Positions 26,817 through 35,352 of a stretch of DNA of 64,000 nt are shown piece by piece. Under the pieces are notes generated by a model that did not search any database, was not told where the DNA came from, and saw only the letters and a list, made by a program, of their open reading frames with translations. The stretch is from Eutrophocola sp964490145 (GTDB lineage: Bacteria; Pseudomonadota; Gammaproteobacteria; Pseudomonadales; Pseudohongiellaceae), in NCBI GenBank assembly GCA_964490145.1, contig CAZBBS010000001.1:1-64000 (forward strand), in the 5' to 3' direction. Each line of letters begins with the position of its first letter. Position 1 is the stretch's first letter. The position numbers and the translations under genes were made by a program.

Positions 26817-28157
26817 ATGGCGAAATTCCTGACCAAAAAACATCTTTCACGCCGCGCGCTGTTGCGAGGCAGCGGCGTCGCCCTGGCGCTTCCCTTTCTG
26901 GACGCCATGGTGCCGGCCAGTACTGCCCTGGCACAAGTGGATGCCATGCCAAAGAAACGTGCGGGATTCTTTTACCTGCCTCACGGCACCATCATGAACA
27001 ACACCCCCTTTGGGGCCGACGTGGACCAGTGGACCAGCACCGGTGCCGGCGACAGCTTCAAGATGGGCAAGATGCTATCCTCGCTTGAACCTTACAAAAA
27101 TTATGTCACCACCTTCGAGAACCTGGAAAACAACTCAGCCCTGGGCTCAGTACATACCCTGAACCCGGCCACATGGTTGTCTTGCGTGCGCCCCGGAACA
27201 GGATCAGTGCCAGAACTGGCCACCACCCTTGACCAGGTGATTGCCCAGCAATTGGGCCAGGAAACAGCCCTGCCCTCACTGGAACTGGCGACCGAAACCA
27301 CTATCCAGGTGGCAGCCGGTAATGGCGGTTTTTATGCGGTGACCACATCGTTCGCCTCACCCAACCAGCCGCTGCCAATGGAGTTTAATCCCCGCAAGGT
27401 CTTTATCCAGTTGATGGGGCCTTACGATACCCAGGAAGAACGCTCACGAATTCTGGAGAAAAACAAAAGCATCCTGGACATGATTGCTGATCGCACACGT
27501 TCACTGCAAAAAGACCTGGGTGCCGGCGACCGAGTACTGCTGTCCAACTATCTGGACACTATCAGGGAAATTGAACGTCGCGTACAGATTGCCAGTGATC
27601 AGGACCTGTCCGGCATGGACATCCCGACAGCACCAGTTGGTGTGTTCGAGGATTTCGATGAACAGATCAAGATGATGTTTGACCTCCTTGCCCTGGCCTA
27701 CCAGGCCGACCTCACCCGTGTCGGCACCCTGGTGATGGCAGCTGAAGGCACAGACCGTACCTATCCGCAGGTAAAAGTGGCCGGCGGCTTCCATCCGACC
27801 AGCCACCACACCAATGACCCCGGACGCATTCAGGATCTGATCCGTGTACAGACTTATCACATGGATCATTTCGGCCGCTTCATCAAGCGCCTGGCTGATA
27901 CCCCGGACGGCGATGGCAGCATTCTGGATCATTCCCTGTTCCTGTATGGCTCCAACATGGGCAACAGTAACCAGCATGACAACTATCCGCTGCCGGAAAT
28001 CCTGGTGGGCGGTGCCAGTGGTGCCCATAAGGGCGGCAAGAACATCACGCCGCCAGAGCGCACCCCCCTGGCCAATGTACATCTGACCATTCTCGACAAG
28101 CTGGGCATTCCCCAGGACAGTTTTGGCAACAGCACTGGCATCCTGTCAGATGTTTAA
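26817..28157 (+). CDS. DUF1552 Tat-exported protein (cassette 2)
   Basis: 446 aa paralogue of the orphan at 22726-24078, sharing FLTKKHLSRRA(L/V)LRG leader, FY(L/I)PHG, SVHTLNPATWLS, MEFNPRKVF and YGSNM-NS motifs. The leader is of twin-arginine type, so the protein would fold in the cytoplasm and be exported, perhaps with a cofactor. AGAGGGA sits 7 bases before the ATG. It lies 12 bases after the DUF1592 gene; such adjacency is the common arrangement for these two families and implies they act together. Confidence 0.9.
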   Translation: MAKFLTKKHLSRRALLRGSGVALALPFLDAMVPASTALAQVDAMPKKRAGFFYLPHGTIMNNTPFGADVDQWTSTGAGDSFKMGKMLSSLEPYKNYVTTFENLENNSALGSVHTLNPATWLSCVRPGTGSVPELATTLDQVIAQQLGQETALPSLELATETTIQVAAGNGGFYAVTTSFASPNQPLPMEFNPRKVFIQLMGPYDTQEERSRILEKNKSILDMIADRTRSLQKDLGAGDRVLLSNYLDTIREIERRVQIASDQDLSGMDIPTAPVGVFEDFDEQIKMMFDLLALAYQADLTRVGTLVMAAEGTDRTYPQVKVAGGFHPTSHHTNDPGRIQDLIRVQTYHMDHFGRFIKRLADTPDGDGSILDHSLFLYGSNMGNSNQHDNYPLPEILVGGASGAHKGGKNITPPERTPLANVHLTILDKLGIPQDSFGNSTGILSDV

Positions 28158-28173
28158 TCACCAGAAACACACG

Positions 28174-29142
28174 ATGAAAAAAATGCATTACCGAAGACAT
28201 GTTTTAAAGGCCGGCATCAGCCTGGCTTCAGCCTCCCTGCTGGGCGGTTTAACCAGTTGTTCCAGTGAACAGGACAACGCCACCGCAGAAAGCGCTGCTC
28301 CTGCACTTGTCGCCCCGACCGTGCTGCCCACCCGTGAGCTGAATGATCGTGTCAGCGTCATCAGTGGCGCTCCTGGCAATGTCCTGGCAATGCGCACGGA
28401 TGATGGATACCTGCTGGTGGACAGCGGCTCCCGGGCTTTGGCTCCATCAGTACAGCTGACCCTGGAAGACAATCAGGTGCACACCCTGATCAACACCCAT
28501 TACCACCCTGACCAGTCAGGCGGCAACGTCCTGTTCGGTGATTCCGGTGCAGCCATTCATGCCCATGAAATCACGCGTCAGTGGCTGAGTTCAGACTACT
28601 ACATCCCTGCTGAAGACCGCTGGGTTCCTGCACTCGCAGAGGCTGGCCGACCTACGCATACTTTCCGGAAAACCGAATCACTGACTATTGCCGGTGAACA
28701 GATAGACATCGGCTATTTGCTCGAAGCCCATACCCGTGGCGACGCCTACGTATACCTGCGCGATTCCAACATCCTGGCGGTTGGCGATGTCGCCTCACCG
28801 CTACGCGACCCCGCCCTGGACTGGTATGCCGGTGCCTGGCTGGGTGGCCGTGTTAATGCCATGGATGATCTGCTGAATCTGGCAAATACCGACACCCTGA
28901 TTGTTCCGGCTTATGGCGATGTCATGACCCTGGCCCAGTACCAGGCCGAGCGCGACATGATGTGGCACCTGTGGGAGCGATGCTCCATGCTGGTCAACAG
29001 TGGACGCAGTGCCCAGGATATCCTGGAGGCAGGCGTGATGGATGAAATCGACCGGACCTTTGATGATCCTTACAAGTTTCTTTACGACGTGGCCAAGGGA
29101 CTATGGGCCCACTACACCAATTTCGGCGGTAACGTAGTGTGA
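28174..29142 (+). CDS. MBL-fold hydrolase, predicted Tat lipoprotein (cassette 2)
   Basis: 322 aa from the ATG at 28174. The leader contains YRRHVLKAG and ends in a lipobox LTSC (Cys29), so it is probably a Tat-exported lipoprotein; the cassette-1 paralogue lacks the Cys. The metal motif is HYHPDQ (109-114), again with Gln in place of the final His of HxHxDH. LEAHTRGDAYVY and AVGDVASP supply further ligands. The C terminus LWAHYTNFGGNVV mirrors the paralogue. An earlier in-frame start at 28123 would overlap the DUF1552 gene and is rejected. Third gene of the cassette-2 operon. Confidence 0.82.
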   Translation: MKKMHYRRHVLKAGISLASASLLGGLTSCSSEQDNATAESAAPALVAPTVLPTRELNDRVSVISGAPGNVLAMRTDDGYLLVDSGSRALAPSVQLTLEDNQVHTLINTHYHPDQSGGNVLFGDSGAAIHAHEITRQWLSSDYYIPAEDRWVPALAEAGRPTHTFRKTESLTIAGEQIDIGYLLEAHTRGDAYVYLRDSNILAVGDVASPLRDPALDWYAGAWLGGRVNAMDDLLNLANTDTLIVPAYGDVMTLAQYQAERDMMWHLWERCSMLVNSGRSAQDILEAGVMDEIDRTFDDPYKFLYDVAKGLWAHYTNFGGNVV

Positions 29143-29169
29143 TTTTTCCCCTGAAATTGACTTTTTGCC

Positions 29170-29253
29170 CGTGGGCCGCGTTGCAGCCGTACTCGAATGC
29201 TCATGTACTGCCGTGTACACTCCGCTTCTCCGTGCAACTGCGCCTTGCCCACG
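29170..29253. repeat. 84-bp multi-tier palindromic element
   Basis: Three nested pairings: CGTGGGC (29170-29176) with GCCCACG (29247-29253); CGC-GTTGCA with TGCAAC-T-GCG inside it; and TGTAC (29204-29208) with GTACA (29215-29219) at the tip. The central text ACTCGAATGCTCATGTAC and CTCCGCTTCTC resembles short intergenic palindromic repeats that I recall from several gammaproteobacterial genomes. It lies between the MBL and ankyrin genes of cassette 2. No second copy is seen in this window. Confidence 0.6.
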
Positions 29254-29302
29254 ACCCAAAATCCTAATTTCCTGACTGTTTATTATGGAATGATTTACTG
29301 AC

Positions 29303-30862
29303 ATGTTTTTACGAAATTATTTCTCAGCAATACTGTTAATTGGTCTTACCAATACTGTTTTGGCCCAGACCTCCCTAATTGATCTGATCAAGGCGGAGCG
29401 AACAGATGAAGCCCTGGCGGCGATTGCTGCGGGTGCTGATGTGAATGCGGCGTTGCCGGATGGCACGACGCCGTTGATGTATGCCACGTATTCGGTCAAT
29501 CATGAGGTAGCACGGGCACTGATCGCCGCTGGCGCAAAGGCGGATGTGACCAACAACTTTGGTGCCACGCCACTGGCTGAAGCCACGAAGCTGGATGACG
29601 GCGTGCTGGTCCGCATGTTGCTGGAAGCCGGTGCTGATCCCGACTCACCTAACCTGGATAACCAGACCGCCCTGATGCTGACTTCCTTTATTGGCAATGT
29701 GCAGATTGCACAGATGCTGCTGGATGCCGGCGCTGATGTGAATGCCGTGGAAACGTTCCGTGGCCAGACTGCCCTGATGTGGGCGGCTGCAGAGAATCAT
29801 CCTGATGTTGCCGAGCTTCTGATCGCCAGTGGCGCTGATGTCTCTGTCAAAGCGGTGCACGATGACTGGCCCCGGCAGATGACTTCCGAGCCCCGCGCCC
29901 AGTTCCGCCCGACCGGCGGTCTCACTGCCCTGCTGTATGCCACCCGCTCCGGTTGCTACCGCTGTGCTGTCGCCATCGTTGAAGCCGGTGCCGACATCAA
30001 TCAGCCCAACCCTGACGGTGTCACGCCCTTGCTCAACGCCATTGATAACAAGAGTTTTGATATTGCCATGTACCTCATTGATCAGGGTGCCAAGGTTGAT
30101 GTCTGGGACATGAATGGTCGCACCCCCCTTTACCTGGCCGTGGACATGAACTCCTTCACACCGCGCTTTTTCGGCGGTTTTGGTGATTCCTTCAATCCGA
30201 CTGGCGATGACGACAAGAACACCACTGCCATGGATATCGTCCATCGCCTGATTGAGATGGGGGTGGATGTGAACCACCAGCTGACCCGCATGCGCCCCAA
30301 CGGCCCCGGTCGTGGACGCTTTGCCGACTACGACATGCGTGGCGGTGCCAGTGCCCTGATGGTCGCCACATTCACTCACGATTATGAAGCTATTGAAGTA
30401 CTGCTGGCCAATGGTGCCGAAGTGGATTTACCCAATGTCTTCCGCATCACCCCGCTGATGTACGCCGCCGGTATGAGCGGCAATGGCCGCGGACCGACAG
30501 GTTCCACCAGTGAGGATACCGAGGAGAAAGCTCTCCGCACCATCAACCTGCTGCTGGATGCCGGTGCCGACATCAACGCCCAGGTCACCAAGAGCCACAC
30601 TTTTACCGCACAGTTGGATACCTACATCCAGGGCAAGGACAACGAAGGTCAGACAGCATTGCATGCCGCCGCTGAATTCGGCTGGGACAAGGTGGCAAAA
30701 CTGCTGGTAGATCGTGGTGCCGATACATCCATTCGGGATGGACAGGGCAAAACTCCGCTCGATCTCGCCCTGGAAGAAGTGGTGCAGCGTACGGGCCCGG
30801 GCCGTAAAGCCTCTCCTGAAGGCCGCCAGGCTATCGTTGCCCTGCTTTCAGACCTGCCCTGA
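29303..30862 (+). CDS. Exported ankyrin-repeat protein (cassette 2)
   Basis: 519 aa. A signal peptide (FLRNYFSAILLIGLTNTVLAQ) precedes about ten ankyrin repeats through the whole chain. It is collinear with the cassette-1 ankyrin protein, including the insert EPRAQFRPTGGLTALLYATR and the GVTPL(L/I)-AIDN segment, and both keep a paired-Cys loop (SGCYRC / TGCSDC). The role is presumably protein binding in the periplasm. It lies 160 bases after the MBL gene across a palindromic element that may partly uncouple its expression from the operon. Confidence 0.87.
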   Translation: MFLRNYFSAILLIGLTNTVLAQTSLIDLIKAERTDEALAAIAAGADVNAALPDGTTPLMYATYSVNHEVARALIAAGAKADVTNNFGATPLAEATKLDDGVLVRMLLEAGADPDSPNLDNQTALMLTSFIGNVQIAQMLLDAGADVNAVETFRGQTALMWAAAENHPDVAELLIASGADVSVKAVHDDWPRQMTSEPRAQFRPTGGLTALLYATRSGCYRCAVAIVEAGADINQPNPDGVTPLLNAIDNKSFDIAMYLIDQGAKVDVWDMNGRTPLYLAVDMNSFTPRFFGGFGDSFNPTGDDDKNTTAMDIVHRLIEMGVDVNHQLTRMRPNGPGRGRFADYDMRGGASALMVATFTHDYEAIEVLLANGAEVDLPNVFRITPLMYAAGMSGNGRGPTGSTSEDTEEKALRTINLLLDAGADINAQVTKSHTFTAQLDTYIQGKDNEGQTALHAAAEFGWDKVAKLLVDRGADTSIRDGQGKTPLDLALEEVVQRTGPGRKASPEGRQAIVALLSDLP

Positions 30863-30884
30863 TCCACTGACAGCCTCAGTCACC

Positions 30885-31832
30885 ATGCAGCAGGACAAGT
30901 ACACGATGTTCGTGAACCGCCTGCGCAAGGTGCTCACGCATCGCCGTAAAAAAGCCCGCCAGCAGGGAGTCAGCTGCTGGCGGCTCTATGACCTGGACCT
31001 GCCTGAATTTCCCTTTGCCATCGACCTCTACGATGAGCACGTCTATGTGGCCGAATACCAGCGCAAACATAATCTGAATGAATCCGAATACCAGGACTGG
31101 CTGGCACTAAGCAAACAGTGCATCAGTGATGTCCTGGAGGTTCCGGTTGCCCATATCCACCTGAAACAACGCAAGGTGATTGCCGAACGCCAGGATCAGT
31201 ACAGCCGCCTGACAAAAACCAACCGCAAGCACGTAGTACACGAACATGGACTGAAATTCCTGGTCAACCTGGATGACTACCTGGACACCGGTCTTTTTCT
31301 CGACCATCGTCCTACCCGACTGATGGTACGCGAGATGTGCAAGGATAATCAGGTATTGAACCTGTTTGCCTATACCGGATCATTTTCCGTGTATGCCGCA
31401 GCCGCCGGGGCAGAAAAAGTCACCACGGTGGATCTGTCAAACACCTACATCGACTGGGCCAACGAAAATTTTGACATCAATGGTCTGGACACGAATAGAC
31501 ATACCTTCATTGCTGCCGATGTCATGGCTTGGCTACCCAAAGCCTGGACGGAAAGTTTTGATCTGATCGTGTGCGATCCTCCCACCTTCAGCAACAGCAA
31601 AAAGATGGATGGCACGTTCGATGTGCAGCGCGATCATCCGGCCCTCATCAACCAGTGCCTGAGATTGCTCAAACCGGACGGTGTGCTCATCTTCAGCACC
31701 AACAACCGCCGCTTCAGGTTGTACGACGAACACATTGATACGAACAACATCAGGGACATCACCCGTCAGACCACCGGTTTTGATTTTGAAAACAAACTGG
31801 ATCGCCTGTGTTACCGCATTGGCAAATCCTGA
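30885..31832 (+). CDS. Class I rRNA methyltransferase, RlmK-like (half of RlmKL)
   Basis: About 315 aa. SAM-binding motif VLNLFAYTGSFSVYAAAAGA, followed by VDLSNTYIDWA, and the catalytic motif CDPPTFSNSKKM. The N-terminal FVNRLRKVLTHRRKKARQQG and the overall match are to the C-terminal half of E. coli RlmL (the RlmK domain, m7G2069 of 23S rRNA). In E. coli the RlmL half is fused in front; here it is absent and may be encoded elsewhere. ATG 30885 was chosen because the upstream extension overlaps the ankyrin gene in another frame. Confidence 0.85.
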   Translation: MQQDKYTMFVNRLRKVLTHRRKKARQQGVSCWRLYDLDLPEFPFAIDLYDEHVYVAEYQRKHNLNESEYQDWLALSKQCISDVLEVPVAHIHLKQRKVIAERQDQYSRLTKTNRKHVVHEHGLKFLVNLDDYLDTGLFLDHRPTRLMVREMCKDNQVLNLFAYTGSFSVYAAAAGAEKVTTVDLSNTYIDWANENFDINGLDTNRHTFIAADVMAWLPKAWTESFDLIVCDPPTFSNSKKMDGTFDVQRDHPALINQCLRLLKPDGVLIFSTNNRRFRLYDEHIDTNNIRDITRQTTGFDFENKLDRLCYRIGKS

Positions 31833-31889
31833 CCCTGCCTGTGTTTCAGCCTCCGAAGCCGTGCTGATTGGCGCAGGGTTCTGTGCCTT

Positions 31890-33164
31890 TTATTTGCCTG
31901 TATCCAGTTGACTGGCTTTTTCCATATCGCCAATCACCTGTCTTGATGCCATGAACAGCAGGGCACTGGAGCCCAGCGCCGCCAGCGGCAGCAGCAACAT
32001 GGCATACCGTATCGCCTGCCCGCCGTAGGAATCTGAAAAGCTGTCAGTCAGATAACCCACCAGAAAGGGCCCCAGTCCTAGACCGATCAGGTTCAGCAGC
32101 AACTGGAAACATGCCGCCGCTGTTGCCCGCATCCGCAGAGGGCTGACACTCTGCATGACCGCCCATACCGGTCCGAACTGGGTATTGGCCATAAATGCGG
32201 CGATGCCAAGAGCCGCTATTACCAGCCAGAGCGAATCAGACAAGAGAAAGACCAGCTGGGCAGGAAACACGATCGCCGCTGCGATGGCCGGAAAGAGCAG
32301 TTTGCGCTGTTCAAACTGTCGACCGAGGTAGTCAGCAATGAAGCCGCCGCTGATGGCCCCGCAGAACCCCAACAACCCGAATACCAGGCCAAACAGCAGG
32401 CCATTCTGGGCCGGGGACAGTCCATGGATACGCCCCATGAATGCCGGACCCCAGATAGTGGTACCGAACAATGGCCAGGCATTGAGAGCTGTGGCAAATA
32501 GCATGCAGACAAAGGTGGGCTGCCGAAAGAGAAACCCGGCCGTGAATGACAGGGGAAATTTATTGTTGCCTGCAGCAGTGCCATGCGGGGTTTTGCGTTC
32601 AGGCTCCTGCAGAGTAAACCTGATCAGGATAGCCATGATCAGACCAGGCAACCCCAGCAGCATCAAGGTGACCCGCCAGCCATACTGGGCACTGAGATAC
32701 CCCGCCGCAGACAGACCAAGAATAATACCCAGAGACGGGCCAGCACCGAAAAAGGCCATGGCCCTGGCGCGGGTATTACTGGGAAATTCATCCGCCAGCA
32801 TGGAAACGGAGGGTGCCAGCTGGGTCGCTTCCCCGGCGGCCAGAAACAGGCGACCAACAAGAATGTGATAAATATTGGCGGCAAACCCTGTCAGGCTGGT
32901 GGCCAGGCTGAATACCATCAACCCCATCGCCACAATATTGCGCCGGTTTCCATAATCAGCCCATACCGCTATCGGGATACCGGCAAGACCATAGAGCACT
33001 GCAAAACCGAATCCGGTCACCAGCCCCATGACTGTATCGGACACCTGCATGTCGTGCTTGATGGCTTCGAGCAAAATCCCGATCACTGACCTGTCGATCA
33101 GGCTGACCGCATACACCAGGGTCAGCATCAGCAGGGTCCAGTAAGAACGCTTGAATATTGTCAT
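31890..33164 (-). CDS. MFS transporter (Spinster-like)
   Basis: 424 aa, 12 predicted helices. Helix 1 has VYAVSLIDRSVIGILLEAIK, then the loop motif ADYGNRRNI and LVGRLFLAAGEATQLAPSVSMLAD, which are typical of Spinster/hexuronate-type MFS proteins common in aromatic- and lipid-degrading proteobacteria. Substrate unknown. It is convergent with the RlmK-like gene and divergent from the NTF2-like gene at 33281. Confidence 0.87.
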   Translation of the reverse strand: MTIFKRSYWTLLMLTLVYAVSLIDRSVIGILLEAIKHDMQVSDTVMGLVTGFGFAVLYGLAGIPIAVWADYGNRRNIVAMGLMVFSLATSLTGFAANIYHILVGRLFLAAGEATQLAPSVSMLADEFPSNTRARAMAFFGAGPSLGIILGLSAAGYLSAQYGWRVTLMLLGLPGLIMAILIRFTLQEPERKTPHGTAAGNNKFPLSFTAGFLFRQPTFVCMLFATALNAWPLFGTTIWGPAFMGRIHGLSPAQNGLLFGLVFGLLGFCGAISGGFIADYLGRQFEQRKLLFPAIAAAIVFPAQLVFLLSDSLWLVIAALGIAAFMANTQFGPVWAVMQSVSPLRMRATAAACFQLLLNLIGLGLGPFLVGYLTDSFSDSYGGQAIRYAMLLLPLAALGSSALLFMASRQVIGDMEKASQLDTGK

Positions 33165-33280
33165 GACGGTAAAGCACCTGTTCTTATTCTTGTGACTTGC
33201 ATTGTGATTAAGACAACTGCAAGGTTATAGTCGATCTTCATCACTGATATTATCCTTTTCCACTAGCGGGAGGAAAAATA

Positions 33281-33883
33281 ATGACAAGCCCTGACACGAC
33301 CTGTAATACCTTGATGGCAATGCCCAGGCAATCCAGCCAGATGATTGGCTTCATGCTATTGGTCATGGTGTTGTCATGCTTTTCGTTCTCCGGTGTTTTT
33401 GCCCAGGAATATGATGACCAGTACGCCAGGGATCGGGCAGAAATCGAGGACCTGCAAGCCCGCTATCTGTTTGCCTTCGACTGGCAGGATGGCGAAGCCT
33501 ACGCCTCAACCTTCACTGAAGACGGCATCCTGGATTTTGCCGGTGGTGTCATCAAGGGGCGCGCAGCAATCCAGGAGGAAATCGAAACTTTCGGCATCAT
33601 GCTCGACAAGCGTAATGCTGCCCTGCTGCCTGAACGGCCGGCCCGACTGCGCCATTACATATCCAACGTCATCATCAAGGTTGAGGGCGATACCGCCAAG
33701 AGCCGATCATACTGGTGGGAATTCAATAATGACCAGAGGGACCGCACACCCTATGTCGGCGCCTATGGACATTACGAGGATGACCTGAAGAAAGTGAATG
33801 GCCAGTGGCTGTTTTCGAAACGAAAGATCTATAACGAACGCCGGGCAGAAATGGCATCCGGTGATGAGTCCCCTGGCTGGTAA
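33281..33883 (+). CDS. Exported NTF2/SnoaL-like protein
   Basis: 200 aa. A signal peptide (cleavage near GVFAQ) is followed by a SnoaL-like cone: EDLQARYLFAFDWQDGEAYASTFTEDGILDF is the family opening (partly quoted as EDLQARYLFAFD). It ends YGHYEDDLKKVNGQWLFSKRK. The family includes isomerases, dehydratases and ligand-binding proteins; active-site residues are too variable to assign a reaction. A strong GGAGG site 7-8 bases upstream fixes the start. It may lead the short plus-strand group to 36006. Confidence 0.8.
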   Translation: MTSPDTTCNTLMAMPRQSSQMIGFMLLVMVLSCFSFSGVFAQEYDDQYARDRAEIEDLQARYLFAFDWQDGEAYASTFTEDGILDFAGGVIKGRAAIQEEIETFGIMLDKRNAALLPERPARLRHYISNVIIKVEGDTAKSRSYWWEFNNDQRDRTPYVGAYGHYEDDLKKVNGQWLFSKRKIYNERRAEMASGDESPGW

Positions 33884-33901
33884 GTACCGGTCTTTCAGGA
33901 A

Positions 33902-34573
33902 ATGGCTGTAAAAACACCTGACGTGAGCACGCAAAAAATCCGCTTCGTGAAAAACCGGCCCTGGCTGAATCATGCCAGTACGTCCAAACCTGCACCAGTG
34001 ATCAATACTGTTCCTGACTGGTATGACAATGCTGTCAAACAGGCAGCTACGGTTTCCGGAGAATCCCCTGAACTGTCGTTCTACGACATCATGGCTGCGG
34101 GTTATACCTACCGGACGCCCTGTGATATCGAGTTTTACCTGGACAATGAAGGCAACATCCAGGCCCGTGTCCAGGATCCGAGTTACCAGAACCTTGTGCA
34201 GGACCGTATGCCACTGGACCGTTTTCCCCCTCCCCAGGGTTTTCATGCCAAGCATTTTGCCTGGTGGGCAGACTGGGCGGTGGAACTGCCTGAAGGCTAC
34301 AGTGCCCTGTATACCCAGCCCATGAACCGCTTCGAGTTGCCGTTCTGGACCATGGGCGGCATTGTCGATAACGACAAGGTGCACCTGCCCGGCACCATGC
34401 CTTTTTTCTGGAGTCTGGGCGTAACCGGTGTCCTGCCAGCAGGAACCCCCTATGCCCAGATTTTTCCTTTCAAGCGGGAGCACTGGGTATCAGATATAAA
34501 CCAGGCGTCCACAAATCCTCAGCCCGGCAGTCCGACCCCGCAGGTTGTCCAGGTTAATCGCGACTATAAATAG
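33902..34573 (+). CDS. Unrecognised cytoplasmic protein, paralogue A of a tandem pair
   Basis: 223 aa with no signal peptide or membrane helix. I do not recognise the family. It shares with the next gene the segments GYT(Y/L)(R/K)TPCDIEF, SALYT-P(M/I)NRFELPF, a G-I-V-D step and PAGT(P/A)YAQ(I/L), then P-F-x-R-E-H-W. Aromatic residues and Pro are frequent, suggesting a compact beta fold. The opening includes V-P-D-W-Y, while the paralogue has I-P-Q-W-Y. Proteins with a similar x-P-x-W-Y start occur in marine phages and bacteria as hypotheticals, from memory only. It lies 18 bases after the NTF2-like gene and 15 bases before its paralogue. Confidence 0.7.
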   Translation: MAVKTPDVSTQKIRFVKNRPWLNHASTSKPAPVINTVPDWYDNAVKQAATVSGESPELSFYDIMAAGYTYRTPCDIEFYLDNEGNIQARVQDPSYQNLVQDRMPLDRFPPPQGFHAKHFAWWADWAVELPEGYSALYTQPMNRFELPFWTMGGIVDNDKVHLPGTMPFFWSLGVTGVLPAGTPYAQIFPFKREHWVSDINQASTNPQPGSPTPQVVQVNRDYK

Positions 34574-34588
34574 GCAACCAGCACCAGA

Positions 34589-35326
34589 ATGGAAACACAT
34601 AAGATAATCTTTACCGCCAACAGTCCCGATGAGCAGGAAAGCCATTCCGGCCCGATCCCCATCGGCAAAACCATTCCCCAGTGGTATCGCCAGGCAGACC
34701 GCTATGCGAAAAACCCGGCCACCGGTGATTACTGGGAAATGCCCGACATTGGCGGCAAGATTCCCACCTGGAAAGCCTGTCCGGCGGTATACGATGTCAT
34801 GGGCAGTGGTTACACCCTGAAGACGCCCTGTGATATCGAATTTGCCGAGGACAAGTCTGGCAACGTGCAGGTGCGCATTCTTGATGAAGCCCATCAGCAT
34901 TTTCTGACGGCCAATCATGGTTTACCTGTTTTTGTTTCACCTCGCGGCTACCACCAGCATCCTCTGGCCTGGTGCCCGGCCTGGTCAACACTGTTGCCGG
35001 AGGGTCACAGTGCCCTGTACACCCATCCCATCAATCGCTTTGAACTCCCCTTCATGACAGCCAGCGGCATTGTTGATCATGACCTTGACCAGGGTGCCCA
35101 CAGCATTCCCTTTTTCATCCTCAAAGGGGTGTCAGGCATAGTCCCTGCAGGCACCGCCTATGCACAGCTCATCCCTTTCCTGCGGGAACACTGGCAGGCT
35201 GAGTATGATGTCGACCTGACGCCCGAACAGATGCAGGCCAGGAACCGGGCCAACAGTGAACAGTTCCGTCGTCCCGACGGCGGCATTTACCTGCGTGAAG
35301 TCTGGGAAAGACGGAAATACCAGTAA
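34589..35326 (+). CDS. Unrecognised cytoplasmic protein, paralogue B of a tandem pair
   Basis: 245 aa, soluble, tandem duplicate of the gene before it. Besides the shared blocks (SGYTLKTPCDIEF, HSALYTHPINRFELPF, GIVPAGTAYAQLIPF and REHW) it carries extra Cys residues (TWKACPAV, LAWCPAW) absent from paralogue A and a longer charged C terminus. The two have diverged well past recent duplication yet keep the same blocks, which argues for distinct maintained roles or a heteromer. Function unknown. Confidence 0.7.
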   Translation: METHKIIFTANSPDEQESHSGPIPIGKTIPQWYRQADRYAKNPATGDYWEMPDIGGKIPTWKACPAVYDVMGSGYTLKTPCDIEFAEDKSGNVQVRILDEAHQHFLTANHGLPVFVSPRGYHQHPLAWCPAWSTLLPEGHSALYTHPINRFELPFMTASGIVDHDLDQGAHSIPFFILKGVSGIVPAGTAYAQLIPFLREHWQAEYDVDLTPEQMQARNRANSEQFRRPDGGIYLREVWERRKYQ

Positions 35327-35352
35327 TGACGGTATCCCGGTAAAATCCCCTG

